Origin: Fictibacillus sp. FJAT-27399
GTDB lineage: Bacteria > Bacillota > Bacilli > Bacillales > Fictibacillaceae
Direction: 5' to 3'
DNA length: 64,000 nucleotides
Assembly: GCF_001510655.1 (NCBI RefSeq)
Contig: NZ_LMVC01000002.1
Location: 813,365-877,364 of the forward strand
The number at the start of each line of letters is the position of its first letter. The stretch's first letter is position 1. The translations under genes were made by a program, and so were the position numbers. The notes under the pieces were generated by a model. The model had not been told where the DNA came from. It worked only from the letters and a program-made list of their open reading frames with translations, and made no database searches. Shown piece after piece: positions 26,741 to 35,715 of this stretch.

Positions 26741-27071
26741 ACTATTTGACGACATTATACTCATTTTCAGGCAAATGTGCACAGTCTATCTTCTAAGATA
26801 CTGCTAGTTATCAGAAGGTATTATTGGATAAATGGGATAAACTTTTGGACAGTAGCACCTCCAGCTTGCTGAAACCGGTCTAATTCACAAAAATGCAACT
26901 TAAAGGATTGAGCATATAGTATTCTCAAAACTCACTACTTGTCTCCGTTCCTCTTACTGGAAACAGGTAGTTTGAGTTTTTTTCTAAGTTTAATAATGTA
27001 TAAGCCAAACATTTATCAAGCAAAATCAAAATTTCATATATCCTTTATTAAATGGGATTCCCCCTATAAGA
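26741..27071. other. Intergenic region with one hairpin
   Basis: No gene. AAAACTCACTACTTG (26927-26941) pairs with CAGGTAGTTTGAGTTTT (from 26964) and is followed by T-runs, a possible rho-independent terminator on the plus strand. Confidence 0.45.
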
Positions 27072-27486
27072 TTAAGATCTTAGAAAGGTTAACAGTTCCT
27101 GAAGAAGCAATTCCGGGACTTCTTCAGGAATAAAATGCCCACAAGGCAGCTTATTTCCTTGTACTCTATTAGCAGCATTCCGCCATTCCATTATAGGATC
27201 ATAATATTTTTCGACCACTCCTTTTTCTCCCCAGAGCACCAATACCTCGCATTCTATTTTCTTCCCTGTTTCCCGGTCAGCCCTGTCCAAAATCAGATCA
27301 ATCCCTGCGCTTGCTCGATAGTCTTCGCACATTGCAGATATAGCAGCTGGGTTGTTGAAACAACGGAAGTATTCTGAATAGGCTTCATAGCTAAGCCAAT
27401 ATGGAAGAGAATCTTCAGGGCCGAAACCGCTTAAACTTTTTCTTAGAAAAAAGTCCTTTAAGGGGTGAGATTCCACGGCACTTATT
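27072..27486 (-). pseudogene. C-terminal half of an alpha/beta hydrolase (haloacetate dehalogenase-like)
   Basis: The minus-strand frame reads YFRCFNNPAAISAMCEDYRA, then DLILDRADRETGKKIECEVL, then LVLWGEKGVVEKYYDP and LPCGHFIPEEVPELLLQELL. This is the cap/C-terminal region of fluoroacetate/haloacetate dehalogenase-type hydrolases with the catalytic His in CGHFIPEE. The nucleophile Asp and oxyanion parts are missing. Upstream bases still show a damaged RLISADPEF-like stretch (LHDLISAVESHPL). There is no start. Confidence 0.7.
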
Positions 27487-27841
27487 AAATCATGAAGTTT
27501 GCAATGGTTGTTAATTCAAATGGCTGAGTGGTGTTCGAATCCCTACCACAACTACCTAAAACTCCTTGAACAAAAAGAGATGAATTTCCTCTTTATCCGC
27601 TTTTGGCAAAGAGACAGCACCTCTAGTCATAGGTAGGAAGAAAAATATCGCAACCATGTGTCAGATTTTAGCGGCAGCGCCTTGAAAAATTCTTTGACTG
27701 TGTGGAAAGAATAAACCCCACTTTCTTAAGAAGGCGGGGTTTAATTATCTTACTGAACAGGTTTACTTTGCATGCTGATGTTCACAAAGGATTACGTTAA
27801 GAAGGCTGTATACCTTTTTCCTATTGGTATGTATAACATTG
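27487..27841. other. Intergenic region with a tRNA-like scrap and a hairpin
   Basis: At 27517-27550 AAATGGCTGAGTGGT is joined to GTTCGAATCCCTACCAC. These are the D-arm and T-arm consensus sequences of a tRNA-Ser-like gene with the middle missing. The hairpin AAACCCC...GGGGTTT at 27713-27742 probably terminates the LysR gene from the right. Nothing else is recognised. Confidence 0.35.
27713..27742. terminator. Hairpin terminator downstream of the LysR gene
   Basis: AAACCCCACTTTCTT with AAGAAGGCGGGGTTT. The stem works in both directions, with modest T-runs. Confidence 0.5.
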
Positions 27842-28738
27842 TTAATCATTGGTTAGGTTGTCTGCAAACTGTTTTGATAGTGAAATAAATTCACGCAGTG
27901 CTGTAGATAGGTATTTGTTTTTTTTCCATACCATTCCTAATTCTAAGTTTATATTAGAATTGGACACTTTTAGTGCCGTAATGTTCGGATTATTTATTGC
28001 CTTTGCAATTTTACTAGGTAATAACGCTACACCCAGTTTTGAATCAACCATTTCAATCATGAAATCCATCTGAGAACTCTGGCATACAACGTTTGGAGAG
28101 AAGCCTTTTTTTGTACATTCCTCAAGAATACGATCATAAAGAGTAAAGTCCTGTCTATATAAAATAAATGGCTCATTTTCTAAATTTGATAAGTCTATAA
28201 TTTTTTGTTTTGCCAGTGGATTTTCCCTGTTAACAATCAACATTAATGGATCTGTAATAACCTTAATTATTTCTAAATTTCCTTTGTTAATTGGTAAATT
28301 ACAAATTAATCCGATGTCTAATGAACCGTCTTCTACTTCGTTTTTTATTTTTTTTGATCCCACTTCATTAAGAGTTATTTTTATTAAGGGATAGAATTCT
28401 ATATACTGACTGACAAGTTTTGAAAAAAAAGCAGCTCCTATAATCGGGGGAATACCAATTTTAATTTCCCCTTTTTTTAAATCCATGACATCATTAAGCT
28501 CTGAAGTTAAGTTATAAAAAGTTTCAAGCACCTTTTGGGCATTGTACAACACAGCTTTACCAGCATCGGTTAATTCTAAATTCTTGGTTCGATCAAACAG
28601 ATGCACCCCTAGTTCCTCTTCTAAATTTTTAATTGCTTTACTAATTGAAGGTTGGGAAACATGCAAAACAGAAGCAGCTTTGGTAAAACTTAATTGTTTA
28701 GCAACTTCTGAGAAATATTCTAAATGCCGAATCTCCAA
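27842..28738 (-). CDS. LysR-family transcription regulator
   Basis: A 298-residue LysR protein. The N-terminal winged helix-turn-helix is EIRHLEYFSEVAKQLSFTKA with SVLHVSQPSISKAIKNLEEE. The effector domain starts near residue 88 (GEIKIGIPPIIGAAFFSKLV). The TTG at 28738 is preferred because it lies eight bases after AGGAG; the GTG nine bases upstream overlaps the site. It is divergent from malate synthase G, with a 170-base AT-rich space in between, so it most likely controls glcB and its neighbours. The effector may be glyoxylate, glycolate or a dicarboxylate (inference). Confidence 0.88.
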   Translation of the reverse strand: MEIRHLEYFSEVAKQLSFTKAASVLHVSQPSISKAIKNLEEELGVHLFDRTKNLELTDAGKAVLYNAQKVLETFYNLTSELNDVMDLKKGEIKIGIPPIIGAAFFSKLVSQYIEFYPLIKITLNEVGSKKIKNEVEDGSLDIGLICNLPINKGNLEIIKVITDPLMLIVNRENPLAKQKIIDLSNLENEPFILYRQDFTLYDRILEECTKKGFSPNVVCQSSQMDFMIEMVDSKLGVALLPSKIAKAINNPNITALKVSNSNINLELGMVWKKNKYLSTALREFISLSKQFADNLTND

Positions 28739-28911
28739 AATAATCACTCCTATTTAATTTCCAAAAAACGTTATAACCAAAATGCATAAACCACATTCTA
28801 AATATGTATTTTGAGTATATCTAATTTTATTATAAAATTTAAAATAATAAAACTATTTTAATTTGTTTTGTTTAATGACTTAGCCTATCTTAATCAAAGG
28901 AGGACATGACA

Positions 28912-31092
28912 ATGACAAACTATGTAAAAGTGGGTAATCTTCAAGTGGCTCCAAAGCTTTATGAATTTATTAACTTAGAAGCGCTACCAGGAAGCGGCGT
29001 GGATCGTGAAAAGTTTTGGTTTGATTTTGGAGTATTGGTCAAAGAGTTAACACCAAAAAACAAAGAATTATTAGCTCGCCGTGATGAGATCCAAGACCAA
29101 GTAAATAAATGGCATGTGGAAAATAGGGAACGGTTCAATTTTGATGCGTATAAATCCTTTCTCCAAGAAATTGGCTATCTCGAACCACAAGTAGAAGATT
29201 TTGTAATTACAACACAAGGGGTAGACGATGAAATTGCTGTCCAAGCAGGGCCACAACTCGTCGTTCCGGTGAACAATGCCCGTTATGCCATTAACGCGGC
29301 TAATGCCCGCTGGGGGAGCCTCTACGATGCTCTTTACGGAACTGATGTCATCAGTGAAGAAAATGAGGCCAAGCGAGGGGATCGTTATAATGCGGTGCGA
29401 GGTGAGAAGGTTATCGCCTTTGGCAGAGAATTTCTCGACCAGTCAGTACCTTTAAATGATGCCTCGCATGAAGACGCGGTTCAGTATCAGATTGTTGATG
29501 GGGGATTATCCGTTACGCTTAATAACGGGAAGACCACCAGGCTTAAAGTCCCTTCAAAGCTTGTGGGCGTTCAGGGAGATCTGGAAAACCCAACCGCCGT
29601 TCTGCTCAAAAACAACAGGCTTCATTTTGAAATCCAGATTGACCGCAATCACCCCATTGGTAAAACAGATGATGCAGGCATTAAAGACATTCTGATCGAA
29701 GCAGCAATCACAACGATCATGGATTGTGAAGACTCCGTAACCGCCGTAGATGCTGAGGATAAAGTGCTAGTCTACCGCAACTGGCTTGGTCTGATGAAGG
29801 GTGATTTAGCTGCTACCTTTCAAAAGGGAAGCAAATCAATGACACGGAGTCTCAATCCGGATCGCATTTACGTTTCTCCGACTGGAGAGGAATTCACATT
29901 GTCAGGAAGATCTCTGATGTTTGTCCGCAATGTTGGCCACTTGATGACGAATAACGCGATCCTGCTTGAGGATGGGCAGGAGATTCAAGAAGGGATTCTT
30001 GACGGTGTCATCACGAGCCTTCTCGCTAAGCATTCTCTATTAGAAAATGGCCCTTATCAAAACTCTTCCAAGGGATCGATATACATTGTTAAGCCGAAAA
30101 TGCATGGATCAGAAGAGGTGGGTTTTGCTAATGAGCTCCTTGACCGCGTAGAAAACATGCTCGGACTAGAACGGAATACGATAAAAATCGGTGTAATGGA
30201 CGAAGAACGCCGAACTTCACTAAACTTGAAAGCTTGCATTCGTGAAGTTAAGGATAGAGTTGCTTTTATTAATACAGGCTTTCTCGATCGGACAGGTGAC
30301 GAGATCCATACATCAATGGAAGCCGGCCCTATGATTCCTAAGAATGACATGAAATCATCAAAATGGCTGCAAGGATATGAAAAATCTAACGTACTCGTAG
30401 GGTTGACTGCTGGTTTCCAGGGCCGTGCCCAGATCGGAAAAGGTATGTGGGCGATGCCGGATTTGATGGCTGATATGCTGAAGCAGAAGATTGGCCACTT
30501 GAAAGCAGGGGCGAATACTGCCTGGGTTCCTTCACCTACGGCAGCTACATTGCATGCTCTGCATTATCATCAAATTGATGTTTCAAAGGTACAAAATGAG
30601 CTCGTAAAGGATTCCAACGATTTGCGAGATGACATTTTAGAATTTCCTGCAGTGAAAAACCACAACTGGAGCTCTGATGAAATTCAGCAGGAATTGGACA
30701 ACAACGCGCAAGGAATATTGGGCTACGTAGTCCGCTGGGTAGAACAGGGCGTCGGCTGTTCCAAAGTGCCCGATTACCACAACGTAGGCCTGATGGAAGA
30801 CAGAGCAACCCTTAGAATTTCCAGCCAGCATATGGCAAACTGGCTGCACCACGGAATATGTACGAAAGAACAAGTGTTGGAGACTTTACAGCGTATGGCC
30901 AAAGTAGTAGATGAACAAAACGCTAACGACCCGTCTTACCGTTTTATGTCAAGGGACTATGAAAATTCAGTAGCATTCCAGGCAGCCTGTGATCTTGTTT
31001 TTAAAGGCCATGAACAGCCAAATGGTTACACGGAGCCTATCTTGCACCACCGGCGTTTAGAGGCAAAGACAAAATTTTCCGTAAAACAGTAG
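28912..31092 (+). CDS. glcB: Malate synthase G
   Basis: A 726-residue enzyme condensing glyoxylate and acetyl-CoA to malate. It has the large G-isoform layout: TIM-barrel motifs [20 protein letters not shown] (about 270-290) and [20 protein letters not shown], and the C-terminal catalytic domain with [20 protein letters not shown]. The acid-base Asp lies in [21 protein letters not shown] context ([20 protein letters not shown]). The start ATG at 28912 is nine bases from AAGGAGG; the ATG six bases earlier is too close. No isocitrate lyase is nearby, so glyoxylate must come from another route, such as glycolate or ureide breakdown. Confidence 0.95.
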   Translation: MTNYVKVGNLQVAPKLYEFINLEALPGSGVDREKFWFDFGVLVKELTPKNKELLARRDEIQDQVNKWHVENRERFNFDAYKSFLQEIGYLEPQVEDFVITTQGVDDEIAVQAGPQLVVPVNNARYAINAANARWGSLYDALYGTDVISEENEAKRGDRYNAVRGEKVIAFGREFLDQSVPLNDASHEDAVQYQIVDGGLSVTLNNGKTTRLKVPSKLVGVQGDLENPTAVLLKNNRLHFEIQIDRNHPIGKTDDAGIKDILIEAAITTIMDCEDSVTAVDAEDKVLVYRNWLGLMKGDLAATFQKGSKSMTRSLNPDRIYVSPTGEEFTLSGRSLMFVRNVGHLMTNNAILLEDGQEIQEGILDGVITSLLAKHSLLENGPYQNSSKGSIYIVKPKMHGSEEVGFANELLDRVENMLGLERNTIKIGVMDEERRTSLNLKACIREVKDRVAFINTGFLDRTGDEIHTSMEAGPMIPKNDMKSSKWLQGYEKSNVLVGLTAGFQGRAQIGKGMWAMPDLMADMLKQKIGHLKAGANTAWVPSPTAATLHALHYHQIDVSKVQNELVKDSNDLRDDILEFPAVKNHNWSSDEIQQELDNNAQGILGYVVRWVEQGVGCSKVPDYHNVGLMEDRATLRISSQHMANWLHHGICTKEQVLETLQRMAKVVDEQNANDPSYRFMSRDYENSVAFQAACDLVFKGHEQPNGYTEPILHHRRLEAKTKFSVKQ

Positions 31093-31146
31093 CATCTAAT
31101 TACTCCGATCCACTTGGAACCCATGAAACGGAAATGAGCACATTTG

Positions 31147-31186
31147 AAACAGTAATCTCATTGCATACGCAGTGAGATTACTGTTT
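31147..31186 (+). terminator. Hairpin after glcB
   Basis: AAACAGTAATCTCA and TGAGATTACTGTTT, a perfect 14-base stem, followed by AACAAATTTTT. It is a weak terminator or processing site between glcB and the malic enzyme gene. Confidence 0.6.
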
Positions 31187-31210
31187 AACAAATTTTTAGG
31201 AGTTGAGGAT

Positions 31211-32416
31211 ATGCAAAACTTAAGAGAAGAGTCGCTGGAACTTCACAAACGGTCTAAAGGAAAACTAAGTGTGGAAGTCAAGGTTTCGATAGAAGATGCG
31301 GATGATTTGAGTTTAGCCTATTCTCCGGGTGTAGCAGAGCCGTGTAAAGAAATTTACCAGGATCCCCAGAAAATCTATGAGTATACCATTAAAGGAAACC
31401 TGGTAGCTGTAGTTTCTGATGGTTCGGCTGTTTTGGGTTTAGGCAATATCGGCGCAGGGGCGTCAATGCCGGTTATGGAAGGGAAAGCAGCGTTGTTTAA
31501 GGCATTTGCAGGGATTGATGGTTTCCCCATCTGTTTAAACACAAATGATGTCGAGCAGATCGTTCAAATTGTGAAATCATTGGAACCAACATTTGGTGGA
31601 ATTAATTTAGAAGATATTTCAGCACCAAACTGTTTCATCATTGAAGAACGTCTTAAAAAGGAAATGAATATTCCTGTTTTTCATGATGACCAGCATGGAA
31701 CCGCCATTGTGACAGCAGCGGGGTTAATTAACGCGCTAAAGGTGGTTAACAAACGCATTGAAGATTCAAAAATTGTTGTAAATGGTGCGGGGGCGGCCGG
31801 TATTGCCGTTACGAAGCTGCTAATTAATATGGGTGTCAAAGACCTCATTCTTTGTGACTCCAAGGGTGCTATTTATGAAGGACGCCGTTATGGAATGAAT
31901 TCTATTAAAGAGTGGATTTCTGTACTCACCAACCGAAATAACATAGAAGGGACATTGAAAGACGTTATTAAAGGAGCAGACGTGTTTATTGGGGTTTCCG
32001 TTGCTGATGCCGTTTCGCCGGAAATGGTAGAGTCCATGGGTAAAGACGCTATTATTTTTGCTATGGCTAACCCCATACCAGAGATTATGCCTGAAGTTGC
32101 AAAGGGAGCCGGTGCGGCAGTAGTGGGGACCGGCCGTTCAGATCTACCGAACCAAGTAAATAATGTTCTTGCGTTCCCAGGTATTTTTAAAGGTGCTTTA
32201 CAAGTGTTCGCGTCTGAAATCAATGAAGAAATGAAGCTGTCGGCTGTTTTCGCCATTGCAAACTTAATTACATCTGAAGAGCTTACATATGATTACGTGA
32301 TTCCTCATGCCTTTGATAAGAGAGTAGTAGAAGCAGTAGCAAATGCAGTTGCAGATACCGCTATTACCACGGGAGTTGCCCGGAAAATGAACATCGAACA
32401 ACATATTAATAGCTGA
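31211..32416 (+). CDS. NAD(P)-dependent malic enzyme
   Basis: A 401-residue short-form malic enzyme (YtsJ/MaeB type without a phosphotransacetylase domain). It converts malate to pyruvate and CO2. Motifs: LSLAYSPGVAEPCKEIY near the start, VSDGSAVLGLGNIGAGASMP, the metal-binding IPVFHDDQHGTAIVTAAGL and the Rossmann loop IVVNGAGAAGIAVTKLL. ATG at 31211 after TAGGAG; the ATG 39 bases earlier has no ribosome site. Following glcB, it turns the malate made from glyoxylate, or imported malate, into pyruvate. Confidence 0.92.
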   Translation: MQNLREESLELHKRSKGKLSVEVKVSIEDADDLSLAYSPGVAEPCKEIYQDPQKIYEYTIKGNLVAVVSDGSAVLGLGNIGAGASMPVMEGKAALFKAFAGIDGFPICLNTNDVEQIVQIVKSLEPTFGGINLEDISAPNCFIIEERLKKEMNIPVFHDDQHGTAIVTAAGLINALKVVNKRIEDSKIVVNGAGAAGIAVTKLLINMGVKDLILCDSKGAIYEGRRYGMNSIKEWISVLTNRNNIEGTLKDVIKGADVFIGVSVADAVSPEMVESMGKDAIIFAMANPIPEIMPEVAKGAGAAVVGTGRSDLPNQVNNVLAFPGIFKGALQVFASEINEEMKLSAVFAIANLITSEELTYDYVIPHAFDKRVVEAVANAVADTAITTGVARKMNIEQHINS

Positions 32417-32429
32417 GAGGAGTATTAGG

Positions 32430-33224
32430 ATGAAATTTACACGATTTACTGTTCATTCTTCAGTATCCAAAGGGGTTATCACGGACAATAATACCATAAG
32501 GGAAATTCAGGGGGATATATTTGGTGAATGGGAATATACAGGAAAAACTTTTTCCAATACGGAAGTAAAATTTCTTTCACCGCTTGAGCCGAACCAAATC
32601 ATTGGAATCGGAGCCAACTACGTTTCAAAGGTTGACGAACTGCCCCGGGAGCTGCCTGAAATTCCGGTATTTTTCTTCAAACCAACCTCTTCTGTTATTG
32701 GTCCTGAAGAAGAAATCATCATACCTGGCAATATTGATCAAGTAAAGTTCGAATCAGAGCTTGCGGTTGTCATCGGAAAAGAGGCAAAAAATGTTCGGGA
32801 AGAAGAGGTGTTAGATTATGTATTCGGCTATACTGTCGGAAACGATGTAACCGCCCCCCAATATTTTCATCAAGACGGCCACTGGACCGTTGGTAAATCT
32901 TTTGACACCTTTACTCCGTTAGGCCCTGTGATTGAAACTGAGCTGGATCCATTTACCGTTAAAGTGTCATCCAAACTGAACGATGTTGAAAAACAAAACA
33001 GTTCCACGGAATTAATGATTATACCGATACAAAAAATGGTTTCATACCTATCAAGTGTAATGACACTCTTTCCTGGTGATGTCATTTTAACTGGTGCACC
33101 GCTTGGGGCGGAATTTTTAAAAGATGGAGATATCATTGAGTGTACGGTTACTAATATTGGCACACTTCGTAATTCGGTTGTTGCAGTTGCTAAAATAGTA
33201 GATTCTATTAAAGTTCAGATTTAA
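32430..33224 (+). CDS. Fumarylacetoacetate hydrolase-family protein
   Basis: A 264-residue FAH-family enzyme. The family core is NQIIGIGANYVSKVDELP, FFFKPTSSVIGPEEEIIIPG, VKFESELAVVIGKEAKNVRE (metal-binding Glu residues), VFGYTVGNDVTAPQYFHQDG and VILTGAPLGAEFLKDGD. FAH proteins cleave C-C bonds of acylpyruvates or decarboxylate oxaloacetate. Here the gene starts 14 bases after the malic enzyme gene, so it is co-transcribed, and a pyruvate-yielding step or oxaloacetate decarboxylation would fit. The exact substrate is unknown. ATG after GAGAGGAG; terminator directly downstream. Confidence 0.88.
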   Translation: MKFTRFTVHSSVSKGVITDNNTIREIQGDIFGEWEYTGKTFSNTEVKFLSPLEPNQIIGIGANYVSKVDELPRELPEIPVFFFKPTSSVIGPEEEIIIPGNIDQVKFESELAVVIGKEAKNVREEEVLDYVFGYTVGNDVTAPQYFHQDGHWTVGKSFDTFTPLGPVIETELDPFTVKVSSKLNDVEKQNSSTELMIIPIQKMVSYLSSVMTLFPGDVILTGAPLGAEFLKDGDIIECTVTNIGTLRNSVVAVAKIVDSIKVQI

Positions 33225-33251
33225 TAATGAAACCAATAGCGGAAAATATCA

Positions 33252-33281
33252 AACCCCGGGGCAACCCCGGGGTTACTTATT
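33252..33281 (+). terminator. Rho-independent terminator after the FAH gene
   Basis: AACCCCGGGG, loop CAA, CCCCGGGGTT, then ACTTATT. GC-rich stem. Confidence 0.7.
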
Positions 33282-33422
33282 GAACCGATTAGAAATTTGA
33301 CCAAGTTTAATTATACCTAATTACTTTCCACCTTATTATTAATGTCTTCATCAATGCAATTTTCATATCTTTTTTCATACCATGGAAAAATAGGTGTTTA
33401 CATTTTACTGAAAATTCAGTAT

Positions 33423-33442
33423 TATACCGGTATACCGGTATA
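33423..33442. promoter_or_regulatory. Perfect 20-base palindrome, probable GntR operator
   Basis: TATACCGGTA followed by its exact reverse complement TACCGGTATA, centred on GTATAC. FCD-type GntR regulators bind such short palindromes. It lies just before the ribosome site of the FAD oxidoreductase, whose operon includes a GntR gene. Confidence 0.5.
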
Positions 33443-33473
33443 CATTATTAAAAGAAGGAGAGGAAAACAAATT

Positions 33474-34814
33474 ATGTTAGATTGCGATGTTCTAGTTGTT
33501 GGTGGGGGTGTGACCGGCGTAGCTGCAGCCACAGCTGCAGCGCGAAATGGAGCAAAAACGATTCTGCTAGAGTCCAAGCCGTTTATTGGGGGAAATGCCA
33601 CTACCGGTCTTTGTCTTCATAATTACATCACAAAAAATGGACGTCAGGTCGTATTTGGAATAGCTCAGGAAATGGTTGATCGGCTCATAACAATGGGAGG
33701 GGCTGTCGGCCATATTCCATACGGCAGCTTTGTTCATTCTGTGACTCCAGTTGACGGAGAACTTTTTCGGACGTTATCCACCGAATTATTGGATGAAGCA
33801 GGAGTAATGGTTTTATTAGGGGTAAATGTGGTTGGAACCGAAGTTGATGGAGGAAATATTACTGGTGTTCAGGTAGCTGTAAAGGGAGGGATAAAAACCC
33901 TTAGAGCAAAAACCTATATTGATGCTAGTGGTGATGCAGACGTTGCAGTATCCGCAGGAGCAAATTACACGAAAGGCGATCGAAAAACTGGAAAAATGCA
34001 GCCCGTCTCCATGGTGCTTCGTTGTTTTGGTACGAACAATCAGCAAATAGCCGATGCGATCGCCATCTCAACGCCAGCAATGGCCACTCGCAGTGATTAT
34101 CCGGAGCCTATTCCCGTCTATTTTAATGGAGCATTCAGTCAGTGGAATGACATTATTCGTGAGAACAATATTTTCCCGAATGAAGATCATAAAGTATTTT
34201 TTAATACTGTTTGGCCGAATAACATCAATGTAAACACATCCGCAGTAGTGGGAGTTGACGGTACGGACCCTATTTCGTTATCAAGTGCCACCGTAAAATT
34301 AACAAAACAAATCTATAAAATTAGTCAATTTCTAAAAGACCATGTGCCAGGGTTCGAAAATGCATCTTTTGTTCCATCCTCATTTGCAGGTGTACGGGAA
34401 ACTAGAAGAATTGAAGGGCTCTATGAAATTACTGATGAAGATGTTTCAGTTGGAAGAAAATTTGAAGATACTATAGGTCAAATTTGTTTTCCTGTTGATA
34501 TTCACGATCCTGATACTGGCCAAGCACACTTCTATGAGATAGGAGACGACGGGGCCTTTGATATTCCCTACCGTGCTATGATTCCAAAAGGTCTGGAGAA
34601 TATCATCGTAGCTGGACGTTGCATTTCAGCCACTTCTTTTGCACACGGTGCAACGCGCAATATGGCACCTTGTTTGGTTATGGGGGAAAGTGCCGGCGTT
34701 GCAGCAGCCCTTGGAGCAAAAGACAATGTGACGATGCCTAAATTAGATGTTGCGAAGCTCCAAGGTATTCTCGAGAAACAGGGAGTCTTTCTTGGATCCC
34801 GAGTTAAGCAGTGA
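33474..34814 (+). CDS. FAD-dependent oxidoreductase (PF12831-type), second locus
   Basis: A 446-residue soluble flavoprotein starting at ATG 33474 after AAGGAGAGG; the open frame upstream has no ribosome site. The FAD fold is CDVLVVGGGVTGVAAATAAA with GGGVTG at residues 10-15, and GGNATTGLCLHNYITKNG follows. The C-terminal FAD segment is LENIIVAGRCISATSFAHGA and MGESAGVAAALGA. It is clearly related to the enzyme at 19686-21053 (shared VAGRCIS and GVRETRRIEGLYEIT-like segment). The partner genes GntR and an Nramp-like transporter follow directly. Substrate unknown. Confidence 0.85.
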   Translation: MLDCDVLVVGGGVTGVAAATAAARNGAKTILLESKPFIGGNATTGLCLHNYITKNGRQVVFGIAQEMVDRLITMGGAVGHIPYGSFVHSVTPVDGELFRTLSTELLDEAGVMVLLGVNVVGTEVDGGNITGVQVAVKGGIKTLRAKTYIDASGDADVAVSAGANYTKGDRKTGKMQPVSMVLRCFGTNNQQIADAIAISTPAMATRSDYPEPIPVYFNGAFSQWNDIIRENNIFPNEDHKVFFNTVWPNNINVNTSAVVGVDGTDPISLSSATVKLTKQIYKISQFLKDHVPGFENASFVPSSFAGVRETRRIEGLYEITDEDVSVGRKFEDTIGQICFPVDIHDPDTGQAHFYEIGDDGAFDIPYRAMIPKGLENIIVAGRCISATSFAHGATRNMAPCLVMGESAGVAAALGAKDNVTMPKLDVAKLQGILEKQGVFLGSRVKQ

Positions 34815-34853
34815 CAAAATTATTTTACATCTTTGAAAAACTGGAGGAACAAT

Positions 34854-35573
34854 ATGGAGATTAGTAAGGAACCATTAATATTTGAAGATGATCTTAATAT
34901 AGATTCACCGGGAAAATTCCCGCCGTATGTACCATTACGTGAAGCTGTTTACCAAACTCTAAAAAAGTCAATTTTAAATGGTTCATTAAAACCTGGTCAG
35001 TTATTAATCGAAAATAAAGTTGCAACTAAATTGTCAGTCAGCCGAACACCAGTACGTGAGGCGCTAAGAATGTTAGAAACAGACAATTTGGTGACGATAA
35101 TGCCCGGACGGAGGATCATTGTCTCCATCCCTAGGATACAGGACATCGAAGAAATATATCAAATTCGATTAATGGTAGAAACAGATGCTTTACGGAATAT
35201 TACCTCGGAAAATCATTCGATTATCCGGCAGCTGGAGAAATGCTTAGAAAATGCTGCTCAGCATCAGGATAGCGACTCTGTGGAATTCGCCCAAAGAAAT
35301 TCTGAGTTTCACTCTACACTTATCTCAAGTCTGAACAATCGTTACTTAGAGCAGTTTGTTGATACACTTCAAGATACAATTGTCCGTTATCAAATGTATT
35401 CTTTAACAAATGACAAATGGGCGGGAAAATCGGAAAGTGAGCATTGGGATATCGTCCAGTGTTTGAAAAAAGGTAACACAGAAGGAGCTGTTCAGGTGTT
35501 GCATAAGCACCTTACAACTGCTAAGAAAGTGTTAACCTCGATCCTTTCCGAAAACTTCAGAGAAGATAACTAA
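34854..35573 (+). CDS. GntR-family transcription regulator (FCD/FadR-type)
   Basis: A 239-residue repressor. The winged helix domain is VPLREAVYQTLKKSILNGSL, then LIENKVATKLSVSRTPVREA, then LRMLETDNLVTIMPGRRIIV (about residues 25-95). The all-helical FCD effector domain follows (EEIYQIRLMVETDALRNITS, with metal-binding His in NSEFHSTLI and SEHWDIVQCL). ATG at 34854 lies after GGAGGAACAAT; the earlier open codons have no site. It sits between the FAD oxidoreductase and the Nramp-like gene and probably controls both through the palindrome at 33423. Confidence 0.9.
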   Translation: MEISKEPLIFEDDLNIDSPGKFPPYVPLREAVYQTLKKSILNGSLKPGQLLIENKVATKLSVSRTPVREALRMLETDNLVTIMPGRRIIVSIPRIQDIEEIYQIRLMVETDALRNITSENHSIIRQLEKCLENAAQHQDSDSVEFAQRNSEFHSTLISSLNNRYLEQFVDTLQDTIVRYQMYSLTNDKWAGKSESEHWDIVQCLKKGNTEGAVQVLHKHLTTAKKVLTSILSENFREDN

Positions 35574-35715
35574 TGATTTAGCATAATTCAAAGGATTGCC
35601 CTGAGGAGGTGATATACCCTAAAAAAGAAATCTTGCATCTAGATCAATTACTTGATGGAACGACAAGAAGTAGTGATTTATATGTGAAAATTCAATTTAG
35701 GGAGTGTAAGTTCCA

